Shown here piece by piece: positions 24,988 through 38,753 of a stretch of DNA of 64,000 nt. The DNA comes from Biscogniauxia marginata (lineage: Eukaryota; Ascomycota; Sordariomycetes; Xylariales; Xylariaceae): the NCBI GenBank assembly GCA_022695795.1, contig MU404063.1, positions 620,001 to 684,000 of the forward strand. Reading direction: 5' to 3'. The notes under the pieces are model-generated. The model was not told the DNA's origin and ran no database searches. It was given only the letters and a program-made list of their open reading frames with translations. How positions within the stretch are numbered: position 1 is the stretch's first letter; the number at the start of each line of letters is the position of its first letter. A program made the translations under genes and the position numbers.

Positions 24988-25240
24988 AACTTTTAAAATA
25001 ACCTTTTTAATTTTATATAATTTTAACTTTTAAAATAACCTTTTTAATTTTATATAATTTTAACTTTTAAAATAACCTTTTTAATTTTATATAATTTTAA
25101 CTTTTAAAATAACCTTTTNNNNNNNNNNNNNNNNNNNNNNNNNNNNNNNNNNNNNNNNNNNNNNNNNNNNNNNNNNNNNNNNNNNNNNNNNNNNNNNNNN
25201 NNNNNNNNNNNNNNNNTTTAATTTTATATAATTTTAACTT
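24988..25240. repeat. 37-bp tandem repeat enclosing an assembly gap
   Basis: A 37-bp unit begins at 24988, 25025, 25062 and 25099, runs into 98 Ns at 25119-25216, and a partial copy resumes after them. Related elements have this segment once, in the integrase GPY region. The number of copies in the gap is unknown. This is either a real minisatellite expansion or an assembly artefact. Confidence 0.9.
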
Positions 25241-26799
25241 TTAAACTTAAGTTTTTTGTTAAGTCGTTTTATTTTGATTTAAGGTGTTTTTGATGTTACG
25301 CCTTATTATTAGCGAAGTAAGTAGATTATGTTTTTTCTTTTAAGAATTAATCTTTTAATTCTTTTTTTATTATAGTATTTTATTATTTTGTTTTAAATAA
25401 ACTATAATTCTTTTTATAGTCGTTATTATACTACTTAAACCTTTTTAGATAGTACTTTTATTCTCGGGGCTTTTATTTTAACTTTTGGTGTTTCCGTGAG
25501 TTTAATTAGTTGTTTTTAGATTTTTGCTTTTTACCTGTATATTGCCTCGTATAGTGATATCTTTATATCCTCGTTAATTGAAATGTTATATGCTATTTAA
25601 GCTATTAATAATAATTCTACTTAGTTATTCATTTCTTAGTTAATATAACTTTGTAAATATTGTTTTATTATTTAGTTTAATTTCTTTATTTGTTCGTTTA
25701 TCTAGGGATAATACGCTATAAATAATTTTTATTTAACTTTCATCCGTTTTATTAGGTTTATTCAAAATTTTAAAGTAAATAACTTGTCTTTATTTAAAAT
25801 AATGTGTTCCGGTAATTTATGTTTATTAACGTATTCTTTTAAGAAATTAAAAACTAGCTGTTTTATTATATTTAATTTGTTAAATGGTAGAAAATAGATA
25901 TATTTCGTGAGTTTATTAACGATTATTTATATGTTATTATAAGGTACTCTTATAATAAAATCTTTTAACTTTAGAAGTTTTACTACGAAATCCCATGTAA
26001 TTATATATCACGTTTTATTAAGTATTTAGGTTAGTTATAATAATCTATATAGTTTATATTGTGATGCTTTAACCTTATTATAAATATTATAAATCTTTAT
26101 AATTCTTTTAACTATTTATCGCATTCCTAGAAAGTCGAATTTTTTTTAAAGTCGTTTTACTGTTTTGAAAATTCCTTAGTGGCTATGTAGAGAATATTTG
26201 TGAAATTCTTTAACGAATTCGTTTTGTACTCGTTTTAATATATATACTTTTTCTTTATACGAGAGAAGTTCGTCACTAGATCCTTATTAAGATTATAATT
26301 GTTTTTCCTTTTAATTATAATTTTTTTGAAACGTTATTTCTAGTTTTTTATATTAATTCGCATATAAGCTAATATAATTGATTTGTTATTTTGTTATTTA
26401 AATATCTAGATATCTTTTTTATTGATTTTTGATTTATAATTTCCCTTTTTATTAAGAAGATCTATTTAGATATTTTCCTTTCCCTTGATATACTAGATTT
26501 TAAAATTAAAATTAAATAAAAAAATCATTTAACACTCGTGTTTTTAATTAAGCGTTTGTGTTGTTATAAATCGTGTAAGGTTTTTATGGTTTAAATATAT
26601 ATTAATAGGTTCCTTAGTTTTATTAAGCTATAGTTCTTATTTCTTTAATGCTTTAATGATTATTAATAATTCCTTATTATAAATTTAATAGTTTAGTTTA
26701 GTATTATATAATGCTTTAAATAGGTACGCAATTAAGTATTATTTCTTATTATTTTCTAGTTACTTTAAAACTACTTTAATGGCGAAATTTAAGGCGTTT

Positions 26800-27204
26800 T
26801 GTGATGAACCTCCCTGTGTATTCCTAGTCAGCTGACTTTACAGGTGAGTACGTACTAGGTTTTCTTGATTTAAAGGTAACAGTGGGTTAAGATTGGTTCA
26901 GGTATTTCACAATGGTTGTTCGTCAGAGAGGTTTTAAAGTACTCTCACTATAGTATTAAAAAGTGATTATAGTTTTAGATTAATAGTTAAAAAACGAGAA
27001 ACTAATTATACAAGGAAATTCCAATTTATTTATACTTGTTCTTTTTTTTATATAATTAACTGAATAGTTAAATCGTAGGTTGCCCCACTTATTATTTATA
27101 TATTTAATAAATAGTTAAATCGTGGGTTGCTTTACCTATTATTTATTTATTCGATGGGGTCACGTGCGTGGCACGCGTTTCCCTATTTTAGGAGTCTCGT
27201 AATA
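26800..27204 (-). repeat. 3' LTR of A2 (U3 type A)
   Basis: 405 bp. It begins TGTGATGAACC and ends CTCGTAATA, the reverse of TGTTACGAG with one RIP change. CACGTG is kept near 27163-27168. Confidence 0.9.
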
Positions 27205-27845
27205 TTATTCTTCTCCTTTAAAAATCTTTATCTTAAAGATAAAAAAAGGGTTAGTTATTCTTTTTTTTAATTTATTAAAAGGTTTAAATCTTTTTTAACT
27301 TAGTTTATAATGTCTTATTATATAATAAAATTTCGTAAAAAAAATTCTAATATCTTGCGTTAAGTTAAGAAATAAATTAAAAACAAGGTAACTTTTTTAA
27401 ACTTTATTATTTTTTATAATAAAAAAAATAGCTTATTTTTATTATAAGTATAATAAAAAAAATTATATTATTTCGAAGGATTTTAATTATTATGTAAAAT
27501 ACATAAAATTAAGTTAATCGCGATGCGACGTGTTTAGTATTTCGCAAAAAAGCGTATTTAAAATTACGAAACAATTTTAAAAGATTAAGGCTAAACTCGA
27601 AAAAGCGGAATCCCATTATAAAGTTACTCGTGTTATTAAGAAGGCAATTATAAACCGCATTTTACGCTTTAAAACTAAGCATAAATTATAATTAAGTAAA
27701 TTATATAAAATAATTACTCGAGATCTTAATTCTATAAAGGATTTAAAGCGCGTTAAGCGTAAAGAAGAAAAATAAAAACGTCTTACTAAAAAATCGCAAC
27801 GTGTAAAGAGATCGCAGCGTTAATTTAAGTCTTTATAGAGTTTAC

Positions 27846-30800
27846 TTACTTTTAAGACCTGCCTTTTCTCCTTTCTTGGTTCTTCCTAGCAAGATTAAAA
27901 CTTCGACGTTTAAACCTTCTTAGCCGGTCTAAATTCTAGCGGTAGAAATCTTTAATTTCATTTGTTAGGTTCTTTAAGTGCTTAAGTGATTTTTAAATGT
28001 TCTTTTTCGGTGAGTAACTCTCTTATTTAACTAAATACTATAATTAACTTTCGACTTATCTTAAATTCAATATCTTTTTTATTTTATACTTATTAAGGTT
28101 TTCTTTAAATTCTAGTTAGTTTTCTAGTATAACGTTATTTAGTGTTAGTTTTAAGAGTGAAACATGAAATATAAGATATATTCTAGATCCTTTTAATAGT
28201 GCTAATTTATAGTTAATTTTCGAAATAACCTCCTCGATTTTATATGGTCTTAATTTCTTAAATTTAAGTTTTTTGCTAGGTCGCTTTATTTTAATTTAGG
28301 GTATTTTTAATATTATGTTTTGTTGTTAGCGGAGTAAGTAAACTATGTTTCCTTTTTTAAGAATTAATCCTTTAATTCTTTTTTATTATAGTATTTTGTT
28401 ATTTTATTTTAAATGAATTGTAATTTTTTTTGTAGCCGTTATTATACTACCTAAATTTTTTTGGATAGTATTTTTACTTTCGAGGCCTTTATTTTAACTT
28501 TTAATGTTTTTGTGAGTTCGATCGATTGTTTTTAAGCTTCCGCTTTTTGCTTGTACACTACTTTGTGTAATGACATTTTTATGTCTTTATTAATTAAAGT
28601 GTTATATGCTATTTGGGCTATTAATAGTAATTTTACTTAGTTGTTTATTTCTTAGTTAATATAACTTTGTAAATATTGTTTTATTATTTAGTTTAATTTT
28701 TCTATTTACTCGTCCGTTTAGGAGTAATATATTATAGATAATTTTTGTTTAATTCTTATTTGTTTTATTAAGTTAATCCAAAATTTCGACGTAAATAATT
28801 TGTTTTTGTTTAAAATAACATGTTTTAATAACCCATATTTGTTAATATATTTTTTTAAGAAGTTAAAAGCTAATTATTTTATTATGCTTGATTTATTAAA
28901 TAATAAGAAGTAGGCGTATTTCGTGAGTTTATTAATAATTACTTATATGTTGTTATAATGTACTCCTATAATAGGATTTTTTGATTTTAAGAGTTTCATT
29001 ACGAAGTCTTATACAATGGTATTTCATGCTTTATTAAGTATCTAAGTTGGTTGTAATAATTCGTATGGTTTATATCGTGATGCTTTAGCCTTATTATAGA
29101 TGTTATAATTCTTTATAATTCTTTTAACTGTTTATTATATTCCTAGAAAGTCGAATTCTTTTTAAAGTCGTTTTATTATTTTAAAAATCCTTTGGTGGCC
29201 ATGTAGAGAATGTTTGTGAAATTCTTTGATGAATTTGTTTTATACTTGTTTTAGTATATATACCTTTTCTTTATATAAAAGAAGTTTGTCGTTAGATTTT
29301 TATTAAGATTATAATTATTTTTCTTTTTGATTATAATTTTCCTTAAACTATTATTTTTAGTTTTTTATATTAATTTATATGTAAGTTAATATAATTAATT
29401 CGTTATTTTGTTATTTAAAAATCTGAATATCTCTTTTATTGATTTTTGATTTATAATCTCTTTTTCTGTTAAGAAGATCTACTTAGATATTTTCCTTTCC
29501 CTTAATGTGCTGGATTCTAAAATTGAACTTAAATAAGAAAATCATTTAATGCTTATGTCTTTAATTAAACGTTTATATTATTATGAATCGTGTAAGGTTC
29601 TTATGGTTTAAATAGATGTCGATAGGTTTCTTAGTTCCGCTAAGTTATAGTTCCTATTTTTTTAGTGCTCTAATAACTATTAATAGTTCCTTGTTATAAA
29701 TTTAATAGTTTAATTTAGTATTATGTAGTGCTTTAAATAGGTACGCGATTAGGTACCATTTCCTATTATCTTTTAATTGCTCCAGGACTGCTTTAATAGC
29801 GAAATTTAAAGTGTTTATCCTTAGTCGTTTCTTTTTATTTTTATTTGGAAGTTTATATATAACCTCACTAATTATAACTTCTTTTAATTACTAAAAAGCC
29901 TGTTTAGCTTTTTTAGTGAAATAGAAAGCCTCTCTTATTTTTGCTAGGGTAATTAGTTCCGTTAATGGTTTGGTAATACGCCCGAAATCTTTAATAAGTT
30001 ATTTGACATAGTTAATAAAGCCAAGAAATGCGCGTACGTTTATGACATTCTTAGGTTCTAGCTAATCTTTAATTATTATTATTTTTCTTTTTTAAATGTA
30101 AATTTCTCCTGGACTTATTATAAACCTTAAATAATCTAGTTTTTTAATATATTATTTATTTTTGGTCGAATAAATAAGTAGATTTGCTTTTTCCAGGGTT
30201 TTTAACACTTGCTTTATATATTCTTTATATTCTTTCTCGTTTTCTAAGTAAATTAATATATCGTTTAGGTAAATGAATATAAATTTATTTAAAAACTTGC
30301 AAAGAATTATTATAATTATATGTTAAAATATAGCGGGTGCGTTAGTAAGTCCAAATGGTATAACCTTGTACTTATAATGTCTATATATCGTTTAAAAAGC
30401 TGTATATTATTCGTGTCCCTTGGTTATTTTGATTATATAGTATTTATTGCGAAGGTTTAGTGCTATGAAGATTTAGGCCTTATTAATTTATTCTTTTATG
30501 AGTTTTATTAGTAGTAATAAGTATTTGTTTTTTTTGGTTATTTTATTAAGGTGTCGGTAATTAATTACTTGTCGCTATACTAGATTTCCTTCTTTATTGA
30601 CATGTTACTTCCCATTTTTGTCGACTTTAAGTACTATAATCGCCGGGTATCTTAACGAGGATTTAGATTCTCGAATATATCCTTTATTAAGATCCTCCTA
30701 GATTCCTTTTTATAGTACTTTTTGTTTTTCTTGATTTATAAAATATACTAAGAATAATTTTAGTTGTTTTCCTTTTTTAAAGTAGATTTAGTGATTTTAC

Positions 30801-33800
30801 TGGTTATGTTTTAGTAATTCTTTTTTTGTTTTATTTCTAAATAATTTATAGAATTGGAGGTATTTACGCGGTACTTTTTTCGTTGGATTTTTAGGTTTAG
30901 TTACTTGAATTATATAGGTAATATGTTTCGTTTTTATATTCGTTTCTTTAGAGTTATTTACGGTACTTATCTCGTAACCCGTAGTGGTTAATTTCTCTTG
31001 TTTTTAATCTTAATAAAGCGTGTTTATCTTGAAATTTATTTATGAATTACTTTTTTTAAGCTAATTTATTCTTAAGATTATATCGTGATTTAATATATAT
31101 ATAATATTAAAGATGACTTATTTAAAATGTTTTTAAATAGTTATTAAAAGAGGAATTATTTCTCTTAACACCCTACTATTTTTATAACTAGATATGTTTC
31201 CTTTAAAGTTTTATAGATTATATAGATTTTGTTTATATACCTATGATATTCTATTTTCTTGAACTATCTTTGCTGAGACATAGCTTTTATTTGCTTTTGA
31301 ATTTATTAGGGCTTTGTATTTTTTTTTATTATACTTAACTTTGGTTATAATAGTGTTGTTAAGTCCTGATTAGACTTTATATAAGGACTTATTATTTATA
31401 GCTTCTCGCTGCTTTATTAGCGAGAGCCTTTGCTGTTTTTTGGTTTTCCATGTCCTTTTCTTTTTGGTTTTTTTTTAGTTATTATAACCTAAATATCTTT
31501 TTATTTTTGAGCTTTTATGGGAATGTGTTTCTAGTAATTATTACTTAGATAATCTCTTTAATTACCCTTTACGTAATAAGGGGTAAAAAGTTTATTTTTT
31601 ATGTAAAACCTTATATATTAAAACTTTAATTCTTTTTCGAGAGCCTTTTTATAGCCTAAGTCCGTTTTATTAACTCGGAATTTTTTAAAGTTCTAAATTA
31701 TCCTTAAATAAAAGGAGTAATTCTTGAGTTTGTTTGTTAAAGGTATCTCGATGTTTCTCTTTAAGTTTATATTGATTTTTAGGAGTTTCTCTTTTTTTTT
31801 GAGGTATACTTTAATAATTCGTTTATAGCCCCGTTTAGTCGTACGTGTTTTTGCTTATTATTTTATTAAGTGTTTTTCTATAAAGCCAAATAGATTAGTA
31901 TCGTATTTAGTTCGTTTTTCGAGCCATTATAGAAAATATAGTTCCTTTTATAATTCTCATAATTCTTCCTTAATTTCGTTTTCTTTAAAACCTGTTTCGA
32001 GCAAGTCGTATATGTTGCATGGTACCGAGGTGTAACATATATAACCTTTAGTTATTGCTTCGTAGCTTTTTTCGGAGCTTAGGTGAAGATAACATGCTTT
32101 AAGGTAATATAGTTATTGTGGGGTGTTATCGTAGATATATTTATTTTCTTCCGTGTCGTCACTTTCTGGTTTTTAAGAATAGTAACCGGCTTTATCCTTA
32201 AAACTTTTATGTATTTAATAGGCGTCGTTAATATAAAAGCTTTAATATAACGATATATGTTACCTTAAGCTTTAATAGACATTGCAACTATTATTTATAT
32301 AAAGCCTTTAGTTTAGGCTATTGTGTTGGCTTTTTCCCTAATGGGTTTCGTATTTATTATTTTTATAGTGGCTCTAGTGTAGATCACTATAGTTTAACTT
32401 AATTCTTAAGTCGTATCTTAGTTTATAATTATTATATATATATAGTAATTCGCTTTCGTTATATCTTTATTTGGCTTGTTTTAATGTAAAATATTTTAGA
32501 TATAAATGGTTATTTTTTGGATAGTTTTTACGGTTAACTTAATAAGATTTATAAACTCTTTTTATAAAGGTCTTTTCGATCTTTTCTACCTTAATAGTAT
32601 TAATAGTAAATACTTGGTTTATTTTTTTGTTGTTTTCGAATTGAATCCTTGCTTCGGCGACTCTTTTTTTAGGTTAAAGAATCCCTTTTGTTTTTGGTTC
32701 CTATTTTTTAGGATTTTGGTATTTGTTTTTATAATGTCTTTTTTTTTTGTAGTTAAAACACTTAATAGTTGATTTGTCTCGTTTCTTTTGTTCCTTTTGA
32801 ATAACGTTGATTTTAATGGGGTTTGACTTAGTTCTAGTGCTTTTCTTGGTTTTAGTACCGCTTTTGTGATTTCTTTTTTTCAGTTGATCGTTATTCCTTC
32901 GTTGTACCGTTTTTTTCTTTTTAAGGTACTGTTCGAAGTTCTCGTTATTAATGGTAATTATTATTATAATGTAGTTATTAAACTTTCCTGGGTTTTTTTC
33001 TTTATATAGGTTTGTTTTATATAACTCATTTTTTATATGGTTTTTTAACCCTTAATAAAATAAGTAGTATAGGTTTTTGATAAGTAATTATAATTGGCTT
33101 ATGAGTTTTTTGAATTTAATAGTATAATTTAAAGCCTTTTTATTTTGTCGTAGTTTATAAAGTCGAGCTTTAGTTTGTTACTTGAAGATTAGATTGCTAA
33201 ATATAGACCTAAGTTGTTTTTTAAATTCTTTATAATTTTTGAAGACTTTTTTCGTGTCTTTTTAGGCGTTTGATTTATTTTCTAAATAGTTCTTTAATAC
33301 TAGTTGAAACTAGGTTAAGGCGGTTTTAGTTAGGAGCTGGGATATCGTGAGAATCTTCTATTCTTTAGTGATAATCGTTCTATAATAAAACTATAAATAG
33401 GTTTTAACCTAGATTAAAAATCCTTTTAAATCGCTTGACTTATTATATTTACTAGGTGTAATTAGTTTAAAACCCTTTACGTTAGGGGTTATTATATTGT
33501 TTTTATCGTTTAAGTCGTTAGGGTCGTTATCGTTTAAGGGTGGTTACTTGTTTTTAAGAGGTAGGGGTTGTTTTGCCTGTTTTTTAGGTATTTTTTCCTC
33601 TTTTTTTTCTTCTTCCTTAGATGCTTTTTCTTGCTGATCCTTTGAGATGTCCTTTTGTGACTCCTTTTTAACTATAACTATAATGGATTCTTGTGTTAGT
33701 TTCTTTAAACCCTTTAGTTATATCGTAAAAGGACTTAAAGCTTTCGTTTAAGAGCTTATTAATTATTGTTTTTTTATTTGTTTTTTTTCTTGTTACTTTT

Positions 33801-33816
33801 TAGTTTTAAGGGGCAT
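27846..33816 (-). pseudogene. gag-pol of A2, RIP-destroyed
   Basis: The gag start ATG is at 33816. The gag zinc-knuckle region lies near 32740-32790, RT at about 30200-30300, integrase at about 29100-29250, GPY at about 28140-28260, and a chromodomain at about 27960-28100. Premature stops occur in every segment. A long open frame on the opposite strand at 32506-32772 is an antisense by-product of AT-rich sequence. Confidence 0.8.
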
Positions 33817-33895
33817 GTTTATCTTGGGACGGTTTGACTAAGAGTCCCTTCTTTTCTTGAACTAATATCAAGCATTGATTAAAGAGCTATTAAAA

Positions 33896-34300
33896 TGTAA
33901 CGAACCTCCTTATATATTCTTAGTTAGTTGACTTTATAGGTGAGTACGTATTAGGTTTTTTTAATTTAAAGGTAATAATGGGTTGAGATTAATTTAGGTA
34001 TTTTATAATAATTGTTCGTTAAAGAGGTTTTAAGGTACTCTCATTATAATATTAAAGAGTGACTATAGTTTTAGATTAATAGTTAAAGAACAAGAGACTA
34101 ATTACACAAGGAAATTCCAATTTATTTATACTCGTCCTTCCTTTTATACAATTAATTGAATAGTTGAATCGTAAGTTGCCCCACTCATTATTCACATATT
34201 TAGTAAATAGTTGAATCGTGGGTTGCCTCACCTACTATTCACCTATTCGATGGGGTTACGTGCGTGGCACGCGTTTCCCTATTTTAGGAGTCTCGTAACA
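33896..34300 (-). repeat. 5' LTR of A2 (U3 type A)
   Basis: 405 bp, begins TGTAACGAACC and ends TCTCGTAACA. The E-box-like palindrome appears as TACGTG at 34258-34263 (one C-to-T). The presumed primer site AGCTATTAA lies immediately to the left (33885-33893), in the same arrangement as in A1. Confidence 0.9.
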
Positions 34301-37300
34301 CGTTTATCTTTAGTCGTTTCTTTTTATTTTTGTTTAGAAGTTTATATATAACCTCATTAATTACAATTTCCTTTAATTGTTAAAAAGCCTATTTAGCTTC
34401 TTTAGTGAAATAAAAAGCCTTTTTTGTTTTCGCTAGGGTAATTAATTCCGTTAATGGTTTAGCGATACGTTCGAAATCCTTAATAAATTATTTAATATAA
34501 TTAATAAAGCCAAGAAATGCGCGTATATTTATAACACTCTTGGGTTTTAGCTAATCCTTGATTATTACTATTTTCTCTTTTTAAATGTAAATTTCTTTTA
34601 AACTTATTATAAATCTTAAATAGTTTAGTTTTTTAATATACTATTTATTTTTAGTTAAATAAATAAATAGGTTTACTTTTTTTAGGGCTTTTAATATTTG
34701 TTTTATATGTTTTTTATATTCTTTCTCGCTTTTTAAGTAAATTAATATATCGTTTAAATAAACAAATACAAATTTATCTAGAAACTTGCGGAGGATCGTT
34801 ATAATTATGTGTTGAAATGTAGTAGATACGTTAATAAGTCCAAACGGCATAACCTTATACTTATAATATTTATATATTATTCGGAATATAGTATATTATT
34901 TGTGTTTTTTGGTTATTTTAATTATATAATATCCATCGCGAAGGTTTAATATTATAAAGATTTAAGCTTTATTAATTTGTCTTTTTATAAGTTTTATTAA
35001 TAATAATAAGTATTCGTTTTTCTTGGTTATTTTATTAAAGTGTTAGTAGTTAATTACTTATCGCTATACTAGGTTTCCTTTTTTATTAATATGTTATTTC
35101 TCGTTTTTATTGATTTTAAGTACCATAATTACCGGGTATTTTAACGAGGACTTTAATTCTTAAATATATTCTTTATTAATATCTTTTTAAATTCCTTTTT
35201 ATAGTGCTTTTTATTTTTCTTGATTTATAAGATATATTAGGAATAATTTTAACTATTTTCTTTCCTTAAAATGGATTTAGTAATCCTATTAACTATGTTT
35301 TAATAATTCTTTTTTTATTTTGTCTTTAAATAATTTATAAAAACGGAGGTACTTATATAGTACTCTTTTCGTTAAATTTTTAAGCTTGGTTACTTAAATT
35401 ATATAAGCAATATATTTCGTTTTTATATTTGTTTTTTTAAAGTTATTTACGATACTTATTTCGTAACTCGTAATAGTTAACTCCTTTTATTTTTAATTTT
35501 AATAAAGTATGTTTATCTCGAAATTTATTTGTAAATTACTTTTTTTAAGTTAATTCATTTTTAGTATTATATCGTGACTTAATATATATATAATATTAAA
35601 AATGACTTGCTCGAGATGTCTTTAAATAGTTATCAAGAAAGGGATTATCTCTTTTAACACTTTATTATTCTTATAACTAGATATATATCCTTCGAAGTTC
35701 CGTAATTAATATGAATTTTATTTATATATTTATAATATTTTGTTTTTTTAAGTTATCTTAATTAAGATATAACTTTTATTTATTCTTGAGTTTATAAAGG
35801 CTTTATATTTCCTTTTATTATACTTAACTTTAGTTATAATAGTATTATTAAGTCTCGATTAAACTTTATATAAGGACTTATTATTTATGGCTTCTCGCTG
35901 CCTTACTAGCGAGAGCTTTTACCGTTTTTTGGTTTTTCACGCTTTTTCTTTTTTAGGTTTTTTTAAGTTGTTATAACCTAGATATTCTTTTACTTTTAGG
36001 CTTTTATAAGAGCGTGTTTCTAGTAATCATTATTTAAACAGTTTTTTTAATTATTTTTCACGTAATAAAGGGTAAAAGGTTTATTCTTTATATGAAACCT
36101 TATATATTAAAACTTTAATTCTTTTTCAAGGGCCCTTTTATAACTTAAGTTTGTTTTTTTGTTAACTCGAAATTTCTTAAGGTTTTAAATTATTTTCAAA
36201 TAAAGTATATAATTCTTGAATTTATTTATTAGAGGTAATTTAATGTTTTTTTATAGGTTTATATTAATTTCTAGAAATTTTCCCTTTTTTTAAGGTATAT
36301 TTTAACGATTTATTTATAGCTTAGTTTAGTTATATATATTTTTGCTTATTATTTTATTAAGTATTTTTTTATTAAGCTAAATAAACTAGTGTTATACTTA
36401 ACTCGTTTTTCGAGTTATTATGAAAGATATAATTCCTTTTATAATTCTTATAACTCGTTTTTAACTTCGTCTTTTTCGAAACCCGCTTTAAGCAAGTCGT
36501 GTACGTCGTATAATACTAAGGTGTAATATATATAACTTTTAATAATTGTTTCGTTGTTTTTTTCGGAACTTAGGTGAAAATAATATGCTTTAAAGTAATG
36601 TGGCTATCGTGGGACGTTGTTATAAATATATTTATTTTTTTTCGTGTTATTATTTTCTAGTTTTTAAAAATAATAACCGGCTTTATCCTTAAAATTTTTA
36701 TGTATTTAATAGGCGTCGTTAGTATAAAAGCTTTAATAAACATCGTAATTATTATTTATATAAAACCTCTAGTTTAAGTTATTATGTTGGCTTTTTCCTT
36801 AATAGGTTTTATACTTATCATCGTTATAATAGCTTTAATGTAGTTTATTATGGTTTAACTTAATTTTTAAGTCGTATTTTAGTTTATAGTTATTATATTT
36901 ATATAATAGTTCGTTTTCGTTATATCCTTGTTTAGCTTGTTTTAATATAAGATATTTTAGATATAAATAGTTATCCTTTAAATAGTTTTTACGGTTAACT
37001 TAATGATATTTATAAATTTCTTTTATAAGGACTTCTTTATTTTTTTCTACCTTAATAGTGGTAATAATAAACACTTGGTTTACCTCTTTATTATTTTCGA
37101 AATAAACTCTTACTTTAAAAGTTTTTTTCTTGGGTTAAGGAATTTTTCTTGTTTTTAGTTCTTGTTTTTTAGGACTTTAGCACTTGTTTTTATAATGTCT
37201 TTTTTTTTGTAATTAAAACACTTAATGGTTAACTTATCTCGTTTCTTTTACTCCTTTTAAGTAATGTTAATTTTAATGGGGTTTAACTTGGTTTTAGTGT

Positions 37301-38366
37301 CTTTCTTAGTTTCGGTACCGCTTTTGTGATTTCCTTTTTTTAATTAATCGTTATTCCTTTGTTATATTGTTTTTTTCTTTTTAAGGTATTATTTGAAGTT
37401 TTTGTTATTAATGGTAATTGCTATTATAACGTAGTTATTGAACTTTCTTGGGTTCCTTTTTTTATATAGGTTTATTTTGTATAGTTTATTCTTTATATGG
37501 TTTTTTAGTTCTTAATAAAATAAGTAGTATAAGCTCTTGATAAGTAGTTATAACTAGCTTATGAGTTTTTTGAATTTAATAGCGTAATTTAAAGCTTTTT
37601 TGTTTTGTTGTAATTTGTGAAGTCGAGCTTTGGCTTGTTATTTGAGGATTAGATTGTTAAATATAGACTTAAGTTGTTTTTTAAACTCTTTATAATCCTT
37701 GAAAACCTTTTTTATGTCTTTTTGAGCGTTTAATCCGTTTTCTAGATGATTTTTTAACACTGGTTAAAACCAGGTTAAAGCAGTTTTGATAAGGAGTTAA
37801 AATACCGTGAAAACCTTTTATTCTTTAGTGATAATCGTTTCGTAATAAAATTATAAGTAGGTTCCGGCTTGGATTAAAAATCCCTTTAAATCGCTTAATT
37901 TATTATATTTACTAGGTGTAATTAATTTAAAACCTTTTATATCGAGGGTTGTTATATTGTTTTTGTCGTTTAAGTTGTTAAGGTCGTTATTATTTAAAGG
38001 TGGTTTTAGTTGTTTATCTCTAGGAAGTAAAGGTTATTTTATTTATTTATTTTCTTTTTTAGGTGTTTTTTCTTTTTCTTTTTCTTCTTTTTTAAATGAT
38101 TTTTCTTATTAAGCTTTTAAGGTGTCCTCTTATAACTTTTTTTAACTATAATTATAATTAATTTTTATATTGGTTTTTTTGAACCTTTTTGTTATACCGT
38201 AAAAGAATTCAAAGCTTTCGTTTAAGAGCTTATTAATTATTGTTTTCTTACTTGTTTTTTTTCTTGTTGCCTTTTAGTTTTAAGGGGCATATTTGTTTTA
38301 AGACGATTCGACTAAAAATCCCTTCTTTTAAATTAATATTAAGCATTAATTAAAGAGTTATTAAAA

Positions 38367-38753
38367 TATAACGAACCTTTTTATAGATTTTTAGTTAATT
38401 AACTTTATAAATAAGTACGTATTAGGTTTTCTTAATTTAAAAGTAATAATGAATTAAAATTAGTTTAAGTGATTTATAATGTTTTGTTTGTTAAAGAGGT
38501 TTTTAAAGTATTCTTATTATAATGTTAAAAAGTGATTATAATTTTAGATTAATAACTAAAAAACTAAAATAAATAACTAAATACGTAGGAAATTCTAATT
38601 TACTTATATTTCATCTTTTATAGGGAGTTATACTTATATTCTCTTAAATTCTCAAGAGAATAACAGAGAATCTTGGCATTCTCCCTTTTGGAGTCATGTG
38701 ACCTTAAATCACATAACCACTTTAATTCCTTTTACCCTTATTAAGTCGTAACA
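38367..38753 (-). repeat. 5' LTR of C2 (U3 type C)
   Basis: 387 bp with a single copy of the U3 repeat of about 40 bp. It begins TATAACGAACC and ends GTCGTAACA. The presumed primer site lies just to the left. Confidence 0.88.

Larger units (their letters stand above)
26800..34300 (-). mobile_element. Element A2: full-length chromovirus inserted in C2 pol
   Basis: 7501 bp with a perfect TSD CGTTT at 26795-26799 and 34301-34305. The LTRs 26800-27204 (3') and 33896-34300 (5') are each 405 bp with U3 type A, sister to A1. Pol sequence of C2 continues on both sides. This is the deepest full element in the nest (D, then C1, then C2, then A2). It is less mutated than C1 or C2 in places, for example in its LTRs and at 30600-31000. 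Confidence 0.93.
24626..38290 (-). pseudogene. gag-pol of C2, RIP-destroyed and split by A2
   Basis: Runs from the former gag start near 38290 down to a basic tail near 24626. The RT active-site box at 34749-34760 reads Tyr-Leu-Asn-Asp instead of Tyr-x-Asp-Asp, within a short open stretch at 34641-34850 beginning MPFGLINVSTTFQ, a classic RT palm sequence. A chromodomain-like segment lies at about 24720-24880. The GPY segment is expanded by a 37-bp tandem repeat around the gap. The A2 insertion at 26799 breaks pol between RT and integrase on the strand map. Non-functional. Confidence 0.8.
23650..38753 (-). mobile_element. Element C2: full-length chromovirus, minus strand, inserted in C1 gag
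   Basis: The TSD AGGTT at 23645-23649 and 38754-38758 ties the two ends together across 15.1 kb. The 3' LTR is 23650-24075 and the 5' LTR 38367-38753 (U3 type C, same family as C1). Its own sequence is 23650-26799 and 34306-38753, about 7.6 kb including a 98-N gap; A2 fills the rest. The internal order on the minus strand is gag, RT, RNase H, integrase, chromodomain. It has the same U3 type as its host C1 but opposite orientation, so it is a separate copy. Confidence 0.9.

Noticed and set aside
32506..32772. Open frame of 88 codons on the plus strand
   Set aside because: Antisense to gag of A2; low-complexity Phe/Leu/Val product created by AT-rich sequence.
34641..34850. Short open frame with clear RT similarity
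   Set aside because: Real RT remnant but only a fragment of C2 pol with a mutated active site; kept under the C2 pseudogene and not called as a gene.
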